Shown here in pieces: positions 26,985 through 39,249 of a DNA stretch of 64,000 bases. Source of the stretch: Anoplopoma fimbria (taxonomy: Eukaryota; Chordata; Actinopteri; Perciformes; Anoplopomatidae); NCBI RefSeq assembly GCF_027596085.1, contig NC_072460.1, forward strand, positions 15,700,826 through 15,764,825, written 5' to 3'. The position numbers and the translations under genes were made by a program. The first letter of the stretch is position 1. Each line of letters begins with the position of its first letter. The notes under the pieces are model-generated. The model saw only the letters and a list, made by a program, of their open reading frames with translations, had not been told where the DNA came from and searched no databases.

Positions 26985-28070
26985 CTGTGTGTATGTGTGG
27001 AAGTAAGTCCCTGTGACTTGGTCACTGGGCAGAGTAATCAGCCGTGTGTTTTGTCTCCCTAGTGGACTCATGTTGTCTCTAAGTATAGTCAACAGGTACA
27101 GCGAGCCTTCATCAATGAGCCCAGGAAGCAGGACAAAAAGAATGAAAGCAAAGAGAATCAGGACAGAGGAAGATTTTTTTAAGGCAGTCTAATACTGGTT
27201 TAAAGCAGTTTAATACTGTTTTTTTTATTACTGCTTGCATTTTGGGTCCAGTAGTCTTTGGTCTTCCAGCATGATTTTCCTTCACTTATATTATCATTCC
27301 ATCTGCTACTTTTTTTACACCTTTCTACACAGATTCATTATTCCTGTTATTTCTCACAAGGTTTTTACCTCTTGCTCTTCTTTCCTTCTAACATCTTCCA
27401 GTCTTCATCCTTTGCCTTTTCCATTCGCTCCTGTTCTTTCTGTTATGAAATGTGTATTTAAAAAGACATTTATTATCTAAACCTAACTGCAGCCTTTTTA
27501 CGGGTAAAGACGTGAGTAAAAAAAAAATGAAAAGCCTAGTTATCATAATATGAAGGATTACCTTAAATTATCCTGCTGTCTTTACGGCTTCCCATGAGAT
27601 CAGATTGGGTCAATTGTTGAATTTTAGATTCCACCCCATAAATAGCAAAACAATCAGTGTGCTTTTTTACTGAGTCATGAACATTACATCTGCAAGCAGA
27701 CTTTGGTCTTATTTGCAGATTATAGCTGATCTCCTTTTTTTCTTCCTCTGCTCCTCTCCATTATACTGAACTCAGCACTACTGCCATTAAGTCACATTAA
27801 TTAATAATTTAATCCCTCTGATTTCTCTGTACATCAAACTAATCCCTTGTTTTTGGCAGCCTATTATCTAATTGTGGTGCTGATATTTTATCTGGTTGAC
27901 CTTTTCCCTATATAATTTCATCACAATTGGCCTTGCCATTACTTGCCACTGCATGCATGCAAAACCATGTAACATAATACATAGTGAAGCAAACAGAGAT
28001 AGCCAGTCATATGGGCCTGTATGTCCTTGACTTTATAGGATTAAGTCTGGATGACAAAGAGCTTCCTCAA
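26985..28070. other. Non-coding DNA, pyrimidine-rich in part
   Basis: Positions 27250-27450 are rich in T and C and keep two overlapping frames open, but no domain is visible. The stretch 27600-27960 is repeat-free and contains homeodomain-like ATTAATTAATAATT (about 27797); it is a candidate regulatory element that cannot be tested here. Confidence 0.4.
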
Positions 28071-28073
28071 GTA

Positions 28074-28260
28074 CAGTACCAGTCAAAAGTTTGGACACAC
28101 CTTCTCATTCAATGGTTTTTCTTTTTCTTTTCTTTTTTTGAAAAAGACATCCAAACTATAAAGGAACACATATGGAATTATGTGGTAAACAATCAAATGC
28201 TCAACAAATTCTTCAAAGTAGTTGAATGAGAAGGTGTGTCCAAACTTTTGACTGGTACTG
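28074..28260. mobile_element. Tc1/mariner-type MITE with perfect 39-bp TIRs
   Basis: A 187-bp element flanked by TA on both sides (28072-28073 and 28261-28262), the target duplication of Tc1/mariner transposons. The first 39 and last 39 bases are exact reverse complements, beginning cagtaccagtcaaaagtttg. The 109-bp interior starts with a T-rich run and contains acacatatggaattatgtgg, which I recall from Tc1-like elements of fish. It has no transposase and is non-autonomous. The identical TIRs indicate a recent insertion or strong sequence constraint. Confidence 0.93.
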
Positions 28261-28580
28261 TATATGCAGACAGGGCGACATTTTCTACCCCAAATCACTG
28301 CTGTGGCACTCTACATGTGTATTGTTATATTACCTGTAAGGATAAAATGTTCTCACAAGGCCAATATAATAAAGAAAGCTGTTCAAAGTGAGGTCATGTT
28401 GCTGTTACAGCTTGATCACAAGAGATGATTTTATTTAAGAGTTGGACCTGGATTTAGTGCATCAATGGAATAAGGATTGAGGTATGTTTTCTTTGTGGTC
28501 AAGATTATGGTGATGATATTTTTTTAATAACTTCATCACTATTGCACAAGACTTATTACAGCTGCGATGTGGGAATAGAT

Positions 28581-28862
28581 TAAAGGGCCAGTGTGTAGCA
28601 TTTCAAGGGATTTATTAGCAATAACCATGGAGTCTGCTGTGTTGCACTGCCATGTTTCTACAGTAGACCAGAAAAGACGAGCCATACACTGGCTGTAGAG
28701 AGGATCTTGCACGGTTTTACATTACCTGAAGGGCCACTCAGGCTTGCTTTTGAAACTGTTACATGAGGCGAACGGCTTGACCATGCATGGTCTTGCACTT
28801 GATGGCTCTTCTTTCTGCTATCTTGGTAAGGGGTGGGTGAGTGGATGGGTAATCAGTTGAAT
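28581..28862 (+). mobile_element. TIR-type fish repeat, copy 1 (3' end missing)
   Basis: Starts with taaagggccagtgtgtagca, continues through catggagtctgctgtgttgc, gccatgtttctacagtagac and acggttttacattacctgaa, and stops after a ggtgggtgagtgg block. The same order of motifs is found at 31723-31980. The expected closing inverted repeat (ctaaattctacacactggcc-like) is not visible downstream, so this copy is truncated at its right end. The superfamily is not assigned. Confidence 0.7.
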
Positions 28863-28864
28863 GT

Positions 28865-30094
<1,230 letters not shown>

Positions 30095-31124
30095 CTTTCC
30101 AGGTGTGTGTAAGTGCTTGTGTGAACACCAACTGCCTCCTTGCGGGAGATAAGGTAGTGCCAGCCTGCCAGCATTCACCGGCAACAAAAGGAGAATGTCA
30201 GGTTCTGCTGCATGCCCACTCCCGTCTTTTCTGTTGTGTTAACTCTTAAAAGGAAAGGAAATTAATTCTGGACACATCGGCTGACGATGGGAAGATAAAC
30301 ACAGCCATCTAATTACAAAATGTAACCACTGATTCTTTGTCATGTTAAAACACACAGGGTATTGAGATGAAAGGAAAAGCCTTGGACTCTCCTGTTTGTG
30401 GCATCCTTCATCGGTTTGGTTTCAAGATCCAAATTCAAGCCAAACTGCAGGTAGTGAGACACTCTGGCTTGATGAGAAAGACAATATTTTTGGTTGTGAT
30501 ATAAAGCAACTTTGAATGAATCAACACTTTCTTTATTATATGTAGGAATTCATGAATTTTTAACCAACCAGTTTTAACATACAGAAAGCAATTCAAGAAT
30601 TAAATGAAACCAATACAGAACAACAAAATAACAAAGTAAAATTAAATTCCAACAGAATGTGGGGCTCAGGATTGGGACTGAAAGCCACAGCTGCGTTCCA
30701 ACGACATCCATTGCCATAACGCCCTCATAAAGCAATCTTGCAATTACTCCAACTCACCGTAAGTATGATTGACATTAAATGAAATGGAGAAAAAAAGCCT
30801 CTACAGGTTAGCTGTTGTGCTATGGGTAGAAAATACTCCCCATCATGCTCAGACTTCAACCTGGCAGAGTGGGATCAAATGGCCTTAGTTAAATGCAAAA
30901 AATGACCATATACTTATGCTATTTGGATGACATCTTTGGGCTATATCTTTCAGTGCCCCTGACACTTTGAGCCCCCACCTGCCAGAGTTGGATAAACCAC
31001 CATCCACACTCTCAAATTGGGCCATATTCAAACCCACACAGACACCTCGCTCACGCACACTGGAAGCTAACATACAGCAGCATGTGTCAGTTTCTGCTCA
31101 TTGCATGCATACAGTCTTTTCATA
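30095..31124. other. Non-coding DNA
   Basis: No recognisable gene or transposon end. The minus-strand frame at 30885-31073 has no domain. Confidence 0.45.
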
Positions 31125-31235
31125 TTAAGCTTAGGTTTAGGTTATAAAACTACTTGGTTAGGTTTAGGGAAAGATTGTTAAAAACTTAGTTAGGTTTAGG
31201 CAAAACAACTAATTAGTTAGGTTTCGGAAAATATC
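31125..31235. repeat. Short array of a ggttaggtttaggcaa-type unit
   Basis: Three to four imperfect units of about 30-36 bases, each with ttggttaggtttagg or ttagttaggtttaggcaaaa followed by an A-rich part. The same unit occurs at 48745-48870 and, reversed, at 29105-29225. It ends about 20 bases before the TG array at 31257. Confidence 0.75.
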
Positions 31236-31250
31236 ATTGTTACCTGGATA

Positions 31251-31256
<6 letters not shown>

Positions 31257-31335
<79 letters not shown>
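31257..31335. repeat. (TG)n microsatellite
   Basis: Pure TG run of 79 bases, followed by an imperfect edge. Confidence 0.97.
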
Positions 31336-31336
<1 letters not shown>

Positions 31337-31722
31337 TGTATGTGTGTCTGTGTTTACTTATGGATTTCCCACTGCAACAATATAATCAAATTTGGCAAAT
31401 CCATTCCCTTCTTACTGAACACAGTTTTCACTGCAACGAAAATCTGTGATTCTGCAAATGTGTTGTGCTACAGGGTCAAGCTGTACTTACCTGCATTTAT
31501 ACATTCATATTCCCATGCATGATTGTGAGGGTTTTCATTAGCCTGGTGATCATCAGATGGACTAATCACAGAGAAAGCCAGGACTCTGGACTGATTGGGG
31601 ACTGATTGCAACCTAAATTCTTATTTAAACGCATTGCAGAAGTGGAAGAGAAAATCATCAACGTTATGTGTCTCCCTACTCATAACTACATATTGCACAT
31701 TAACTTTTTATCTCTCTACTTG

Positions 31723-32716
<994 letters not shown>

Positions 32717-32719
32717 AGT

Positions 32720-35445
32720 AATATCTGATCCAACACCACATGTTTACACACACAGTAATATATATATATATATTTTTTTTATTTCTATTTTTTTGCATTC
32801 ATTAATTAAGATGAATTAAGACAACTGAAACATTCAGTAAAACCCATCCACCATCTAGAATTTTGTTTAGTATGAAATTTATTTCTCAGCTCTCTGAAAC
32901 AATATCTGCTATTGTTGTGATCTTGAGAAAGATTACTTGATGATAATGAGACCAACACAACATAATGAGCAAGGACAGAGAGCTAAGATAGATAAATATC
33001 AGTTGAAACAGTCGCATTTAGACTACAGTGCAAAAACAGATTCTGTGGATTTATGTAAACTGCATGAGTAATTATATAATCATATTACACTTAATCAAAA
33101 CATTTGCCTTAAAACAAATTCTAAAATTTTATATCTATATATATATATATATAATATTTTTATTTTTACCCTTTAAAAACTGAGGATCAAGTCCAAGCCA
33201 AAAAATGGCTGCAGGAGATGTTATTTGCACGATCTTGTATAAATCGATCTCGATTGTCATCATATGCTCCTGATGACGTCATTATATCACTGACGTGCGG
33301 AACGTAACATAACAAAACTATCAACGTCTTTGAGGTCTGCTAAAAAAAATTGTATGTGAAATGTTTAAAAAAGTACATAGTTCCACATGCCTGATTGTTT
33401 AGAGTTTTTTATAAATGTCACAATTTCAATACTTGTTATGGTTTATAGACTTACATAACCTTTAGCTAAGGGTTGTACAGATTTTAGAGATCTGAAATAT
33501 TTGAGGATACTTCAGAAGAAATAAAATAAATAAAGAAGAAATAAAAGTAATAATAATATTAATAATTATAATAGAAATTAAGAAATGACATCCCAATAAG
33601 CAAATATACAGATCTAGGCACCATCAGACAATTTCTATTGCTGGTTCACAATGGTTAGATACATGTGATAAGTATTTAGTTCTCACCACTATCAGAGCAA
33701 AATATGGCATTGGCAAATACCTGCCAGACTATTTGATAAGTTTAAGGTATAATAGCTACCATAGTTACATACAGTCTTTAGTCTTTGTCAAGGCTTGACC
33801 TATTAGTGAGTATGTGTGCAGAAGCTAATGGGTTTGCCACTGAGGATGTGCTCGGCAGTGGAACAAACAGGCAGGTGTTAACCCTAGTTCCTAAGGTTAC
33901 CAAGGACGGGGCATTTAGCAAGGTCTCAACTGTTTCTGTGACGACTGCTAACAGTCGGTCATTCATCCGTGAAACAGGCTTCTATCAAAAGGAAAGTCTG
34001 GTCGTTTGAGGCTTTCAAAGAGTAGCCTACTGGCTGACTTGTCAATTAAATGACGAATTTGTGTGAAGCGATTACAATGTCTATTACAGTGTAAAAGAAA
34101 AACCTTTACTGTTTTGAAATCTTCACACTAGGCATCATAACTGTTCCACCTGGATTTAAAGACACATCATTTGACCAAACCTGCTTTTTAAGTTTCAACT
34201 GTTCTCCGTCCACTGGCTCACTTCTATCCAGTTTAAAGCACATCAAACATTTGAACCATTGTTCTTGATTCATTTCAGAAACTGCAGTTTTTTTCTATCA
34301 AAAAGTTAAAAAAATAAACAAACTTAGTTTCTTATGTCAACAACATTCTTTAAATCCCAATTTGTGTTTCTATCTTCTATCCTGGTTATAAGGCCCCACT
34401 CACGATCTGAAAGTTCACGTTGAACTGCAAACACATGCGCGTTTGGTTTGTCGGCCCAGAGAAGAGCTACAAGTGCAGTAGGGCCAGTTCTGACGTGCCC
34501 CACAAAGCGGAAACGGGCAAGCAGCGTCAGACACAAAGACACATTTAGAGACACTTCAAAGCAATATGTTTCTAGAGAAGAGATTTCTTTTAGAATATGA
34601 TGAACAGTTGCAAAAAAATTCTGAATTAGACAAAGTTGAGTTTTCCATTATTGTGTCTGAAATAGAGAAAAGCCTATAACTGCTTCTGTAAACAGCGCAC
34701 TCTGGAGGGGCCGTGCCCAAGGGGCCCCTAATGCAAATATGCAGATGCGCTTGTCCTGTCTCTCCTCCGTCACTTACTGTGGCTAGCACACCGCTTTTGG
34801 CTGGTCTGGCTGAGTGGTTGGAAGATTTTGTGGGAAGTGGTCGTCTTAAGATCTGCTTAACTTAATCCAATGTTCATAGTTTTTTTTGTTAATCTGCATA
34901 CACCTTTTGCCATAACCATAAAAAGAATGGTTAGATTCTGATTCTAATCTTGACATTTTTCGAACCCAGAACTGGTAAAAATTGCTTATCTCAGTTGCTG
35001 GAATGCTACAGGATCAAGAAACTTTACTTTCAAAGACAAGAGGCACAATCTGTCATGTTTAATAAAGATTAAATGATAACGTTACATTAAAAGTAATTGT
35101 AGTATTTAAGGATTATAATTACTGTTCTATTCTATCTTTGTTATGTCTCGCTGTCTTTCCTCAAGATTTCAGTTTAGTGGAAAAGTTCCAGGACCAATTT
35201 ATAATCCTGAAGAATTTTCTGTTATTTACATACTGGCTAAACCCCTTTAAAAAACAACCCATTTGCTGAAGCAAAAGACATCCAAAGTACTGCTTAGCAA
35301 ACGTGTAGGGAAGTTAGATGTGCTTCAAAGTTTGAATAGACGTAGAGGTTTGAGTCATACTTTGGATGATTATATAGATTAGAAAACTGTCTCAGTCACA
35401 GTCTGTGCAATCTGAAACACAGACACACGTATGCACATACGCAAG

Positions 35446-35452
<7 letters not shown>
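32720..35452. other. Non-coding DNA with short TA tracts
   Basis: (TA)n tracts at about 32758-32772 and 33136-33152, and an A/T-rich low-complexity stretch at 33510-33580. The open frames at 33785-34009 (plus) and at 34324-34554 and 34556-34789 (minus) are fairly GC-balanced but carry no domain I recognise. A tRNA-like A-box string occurs near 34808 without a matching B box. Confidence 0.45.

Positions 35453-35490
<38 letters not shown>
35453..35490. repeat. (AC)n microsatellite
   Basis: Pure AC run of 38 bases preceded by an imperfect CA-rich edge from about 35415. It faces the TG array 115 bases downstream. Confidence 0.95.
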
Positions 35491-35496
<6 letters not shown>

Positions 35497-35602
35497 AGCT
35501 GTCAATTTAACTTTGTGTTTCATCCTGACTGATGATGGCAGACACTCTGTGCCATCTGCCAATCTGCGACCTTGAGTCTAATGTGAATGAGTGCTTGTCT
35601 GT

Positions 35603-35605
<3 letters not shown>

Positions 35606-35696
<91 letters not shown>
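35606..35696. repeat. (TG)n microsatellite
   Basis: Pure TG run of 91 bases. With the AC run at 35453-35490 it makes an inverted pair able to form a long AC/GT stem. Confidence 0.98.
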
Positions 35697-35697
<1 letters not shown>

Positions 35698-35849
35698 GTG
35701 TGTGTTCTTATGTGTGCATATTTATGTGAGTAGGAAAAAGTGTGTGACTTGTGTGTTTGAGTGAAGTGGAAAAGCTCCAAGGTGGGAAGAACAAGGTGAC
35801 ATGATTGGTGGAAAAAAAACCTTTTAAACACAGCAGAACTTTCCGACCT

Positions 35850-36160
35850 CACACTCACTCTTCCATCCATCCAAACCGTTCTTCTTCCACCTTTACCTCT
35901 CTTCCTTCATTGATTTAGTTTTCTCTCTTTTCTCCAACTTCTTTTCTTTTTCTCCTTTCCGTTTAATCTCTTCGCTTTCTATCCTCTTGCCTTCTAACCT
36001 TTTTTCTTTCCTCCTCTCTTTCAAACCTTTTCAGTCTTTTAAGTTTTTTATTTCTTACCCTCATTCAACCTGTCTTTATCCCCTTTTCTCTTTCCTACAC
36101 CATCCTTCTCTTTGTCTCTGCCTTTTTTTCCCTCATTTCTTCTTTCTTCTTTTATTTTTT
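35850..36160 (+). repeat. Pyrimidine tract of about 300 bases
   Basis: The plus strand is overwhelmingly T and C (for example ttttctctcttttctccaac, cttctaaccttttttctttc) with few purines and no fixed repeat unit. Such mirror-rich polypyrimidine DNA can form triplex (H-DNA). The 89-codon frame at 35987-36256 is an artefact of this composition. Confidence 0.85.
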
Positions 36161-36164
36161 AAAA

Positions 36165-36920
36165 TGTTCATTGTCAAAATATACAAGTATTGTTATTTTG
36201 TCCAGAATTACTGTGGATCTGTTATTGAAGATGCTTGTACTAATGAACCCATTTGAACAAGCTGTTCAGAGCCGGTGTAATTGCCACCTAATCGCAGTGG
36301 TACTTTTTGAATAATGCTACAAACAGAGTCTTTCATTCGTGATGTAAGAAGATCAGGATTATTAAAGTAAACATAAACGGGAAAAAGCAGAGAAAATATG
36401 GTCATAAATGTGAAACTAAATAAAAACTGTATCATTTTAGAAAAACTCAAATCGAACTGAAATAATACTGTGGCTTAAATATATCACTTCTCAAAAACAC
36501 AGAACTCTTTAAACACAGAAATTGAGCAGACTTTATATTCCAGGAGATTGATTAACTGCTTCACAGTTAATCCATATTGTTTTTTAATATGCAGTGTAGT
36601 CTTGTAGAATTAAATCACGTAAATAATAATAAATAATCATAATGCTAACCAGCTGGGATCAAGACAAAATTACAGGTGACACATTTTCTTCTGGGTGTGG
36701 AAGTGAGAGACTACTCCAGTTGATTGTATGGTATGTCCATTCCTTCACAGCACTCAAATCAGACTTCTTCAATACATAGTTTTCAGTCAGATATATAACT
36801 GCTATAATAATTTTATTTGTTCTCTCATGGCAGGTTGTGTCGGAGTAAAACCTTGCTGACGTTGCTACTTTAAGCATTGACCATCCAGTTCACGCCCACA
36901 AAGCCCTCTTTCCAGTTCCT
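36165..36920. other. Non-coding DNA
   Basis: AT-rich spacer with no recognisable gene or transposon end. Confidence 0.5.
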
Positions 36921-37104
36921 GTACATTACATTACATTATATCACAGTCATTTAGCAGACGCTTTTATCCAAAGCGACTTACAGGAAGTGTATTCAACATA
37001 GGTCTCGAGAGAACTACTAGTCACCAGAAGTCATAAGTGCATCTCCTTTCTTAAACAAGCATCTTAAAGCATAAACCAGAGCAAAAGTATAGTGCAGAGG
37101 CAGA

Positions 37105-37296
37105 TTACTACGAAAACAATAAGTGCAACAGACTAATACGAATATAATAAGTGCTAAAAACTACTACGAATAGGATAAGTGCTACAAACTACTACGAATA
37201 GGATAAGTGCAGTAAACGAATACGAATTCAATAAGTGCAGCGAACTGATACGAATACAATAAGTGCAACAACTAATACGAGTGCAATAAGTGCTAC
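37105..37296 (-). repeat. Minisatellite in the LINE 3' UTR
   Basis: About seven imperfect units of 27-32 bases on the plus strand, each built as actaatacgaatacaataag plus tgcaaca or close variants (ctactacgaataggataagt, actgatacgaatacaataag). A remnant of the same array starts the LINE copy at 15895. Confidence 0.85.
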
Positions 37297-37532
37297 GAGG
37301 AAGGCTCCGGGTAGTACTTCTTGAAGAGGTGAGTTTTCAGCCTGCGCCGAAAGATGGGCAGCGACTCTGCTGTCCTGACGTCAGTGGGGAGTTCATTCCA
37401 CCACTGAGGGGCCAGGACAGAAAGAAGCTGTGACTGGGTCGATCGGCCGCAGGGACCTCTGAGCGACGGGGAAACCAGTCGCCCCGAGGCAGCAGAGCGA
37501 AGTGGTCGGGCGGGGGTGTAGGGCTTGACCAA
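37293..37532 (-). pseudogene. L2-type LINE ORF, C-terminal end
   Basis: 79 codons on the minus strand ending in a stop just before the 3' UTR. Residues 44-53 (APQWWNELPT), 54-60 (DVRTAES) and 61-72 (LPIFRRRLKTHL) fit the segment that closes L2/CR1-clade polyproteins after the RT, where a W-N-x-L-P block is followed by a x-F-[KR]-x-x-L-K-T-x-[LF] block. The upstream RT and endonuclease are absent because the insertion is 5'-truncated; a shifted frame overlaps at 37337-37588. No function remains in this copy. In the intact element this region belongs to the enzyme doing target-primed reverse transcription. Confidence 0.75.
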
Positions 37533-37599
37533 GGTCTGGAGATAGGCCTGGAGGCCTGGAGATAGGCCTGTTCAGTCAGGAATGCCACAGAAAGTCAAG

Positions 37600-38195
37600 T
37601 GGGATATCTTTTCTCCCTGTCAATTTTATTTTATTTGTGCAATATGGCCCATAACAAATAATTTGCTCACATTTAGGCCTAAATAAATGAATAGACTGTG
37701 GCCTATGCCAACATATAAAATAAAATACCTTACTTTGTGGAGATTTTCTTTCAATCAGTCACCTCTGCTGCGTTTCAGTGCCTGGGACTGTGCTGAAACG
37801 ATAATATCAGCGACACCATGGTACACCTTGACACATGTGAAAGGATGCATGAGGACAGCAACTATGCAGGGCTGCTGTGGGTTAAGACACACATCCACAC
37901 ATTTTCTAAGCAGAGTTCAAATAAGATTAGATTTTTAATAATCTTCGTCCCATAGCAGATAAAAAAAACAAGACTCCAATTGTGTGTGTGTGAGTAGGTG
38001 TGTGTATCTATTAATGCTCAGTTAATGTGTGCCACAGAGGCTTGCCTAAGGTGATGACTTGAGGGAGAAACAGAGAGGCAGGAAGAGAAAATGAGCCAGA
38101 GGCACTTCTGTTACTTCCATTTTCTCACCTCTCTGCCTTCTCTTTTGACACAGATGGCAGTGCTGGTGAAGTTATATATGTCTGTGATGAGTGTT

Positions 38196-38197
<2 letters not shown>
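37600..38197. other. Non-coding DNA
   Basis: No recognisable gene. The 83-codon frame at 37687-37938 has no domain. Confidence 0.45.

Positions 38198-38237
<40 letters not shown>
38198..38237. repeat. (TG)n microsatellite, 20 units
   Basis: Pure TG run of 40 bases. Confidence 0.95.
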
Positions 38238-38238
<1 letters not shown>

Positions 38239-38305
38239 ATTGGTCAGGTTCTATCTGGTGGCTTGGGTACTTGTGAGAACCGGTTGGAGTGTCATGCAGT
38301 GTGAG

Positions 38306-38335
38306 AGAAGATGTCTGCACAGGGAGACATCTTCT
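38306..38335. repeat. Small hairpin with 11-bp perfect arms
   Basis: Arms agaagatgtct (38306-38316) and agacatcttct (38325-38335) are exact reverse complements with an 8-base loop. No T-run terminator or gene context is present, so its role is unknown. Confidence 0.8.
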
Positions 38336-38339
38336 TTAC

Positions 38340-39179
38340 ATTAAAAGAGCTTCAGAGCAATGTACAGGCTTGACATTTTGACCTTAAAACTAAAGCCTAA
38401 ACTAACTTAATTGACTATCTTATATCATTCATCTTTATCAGACACAGGTACTCTGTTCAAGTCTTGGTCTTCTCCTGCCACAACTATCTAGTTATGTTCT
38501 CAATGAATAAAGGACTAAAATATTTATTTAAAGAGTTGTTTTACAGTTAAGACTTGGTATTTGGATATAACGTGCAGGAACCAAGATTGGGAGCATTTTG
38601 ATTATCTCGCAAAATGGTGCCTATGGTGAATATGCTAGCCAAGCAAACTGTGTTTTCCTGAGGATGAAGCAAAGAGTGGGTGCTGCATTGGGTGATGGTC
38701 TAGGACGGCGTTATCGTCTGTAACCCCAAATGAAAGAAGTGCAGAGCAGCGGCCGTGAACTAGGCAGTCAGGCACTTTCACTTGCACAAACATGCACTAA
38801 AAGCACACAGCAAATAGCTGTTTGCTGCTACATTAATGTTCAGAATGTCAAATACAGCTTCTGTAAGGTTAGGCTATATTCCTGAGTGTGTTTCAAACAA
38901 AGTTTTTGTCAGCAGGGATTTAACTTCTATCTCAAGCTTTCTTTCTTCATTCTTTGTGTGCACAAATGAGCAACACTATGAATGCTTTCAAGGAGAGACT
39001 GTCATTCCCATTTGAACAATTTGTAGCAGCTCGCCTCCCTCTGTGAAGGCAGGCTGTTTCGATTCACCATCAAGTGTGGCCATTTAGAACAGTTATATAC
39101 ACTTCTGCCTTTTGACGCAGTCGGGGGGGGACTGCATACAATGCATTCATCTGAAGGGTACTGAGACGTCAAGGCTTGA
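38340..39179. other. Non-coding DNA
   Basis: No recognisable gene or transposon end. An eight-G run lies at about 39123. Confidence 0.45.
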
Positions 39180-39181
39180 CG

Positions 39182-39245
39182 AGCATGGGTTCAAACAATC
39201 CTCGCACATGACAAGCATGGGTCCAAACAATCCTCGCACATGACA
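39182..39245 (+). repeat. Two-copy tandem repeat, 32-base unit
   Basis: The unit agcatgggttcaaacaatcc plus tcgcacatgaca occurs twice in a row with one base difference (gggttc/gggtcc). A recent small duplication. Confidence 0.92.
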
Positions 39246-39249
39246 TAAA

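Larger units (their letters stand above)
36922..37590 (-). mobile_element. 5'-truncated L2-type LINE with (TGTAA)n tail
   Basis: The element lies on the minus strand. From its right edge near 37590 it starts inside the ORF, passes the stop near 37293, then a 3' UTR minisatellite (about 37105-37296). It then has a segment matching 15895-16123 and ends in the GGATA-loop hairpin and a (TGTAA)n tail, seen on the plus strand as tacattacattacatta from 36922. The 5' edge is uncertain: a short internal duplication (ggcctggagatagg) lies at 37548-37570. It is the most informative copy of the LINE whose tail is shared with the SINEs in this window. Confidence 0.85.

Noticed and set aside
33785..34789. 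GC-balanced frames at 33785-34009 (plus) and 34324-34789 (minus) considered as exons
   Set aside because: No recognisable domain, no convincing splice sites flanking a conserved block; left as unassigned non-coding DNA.
34800..34880. tRNA-like A box (tggctgagtggttgg)
   Set aside because: No B box (GGTTCGA) at the proper distance and no cloverleaf pairing visible, so not a tRNA gene.
37105..37296. Regularly spaced repeats that might suggest a CRISPR array
   Set aside because: Units are imperfect, adjacent without unique spacers, lie in a LINE 3' UTR and the genome is eukaryotic.
38306..38335. Hairpin considered as a transcription terminator
   Set aside because: No adjacent T-run in the proper place and no gene upstream; intrinsic terminators are not expected in this kind of genome.
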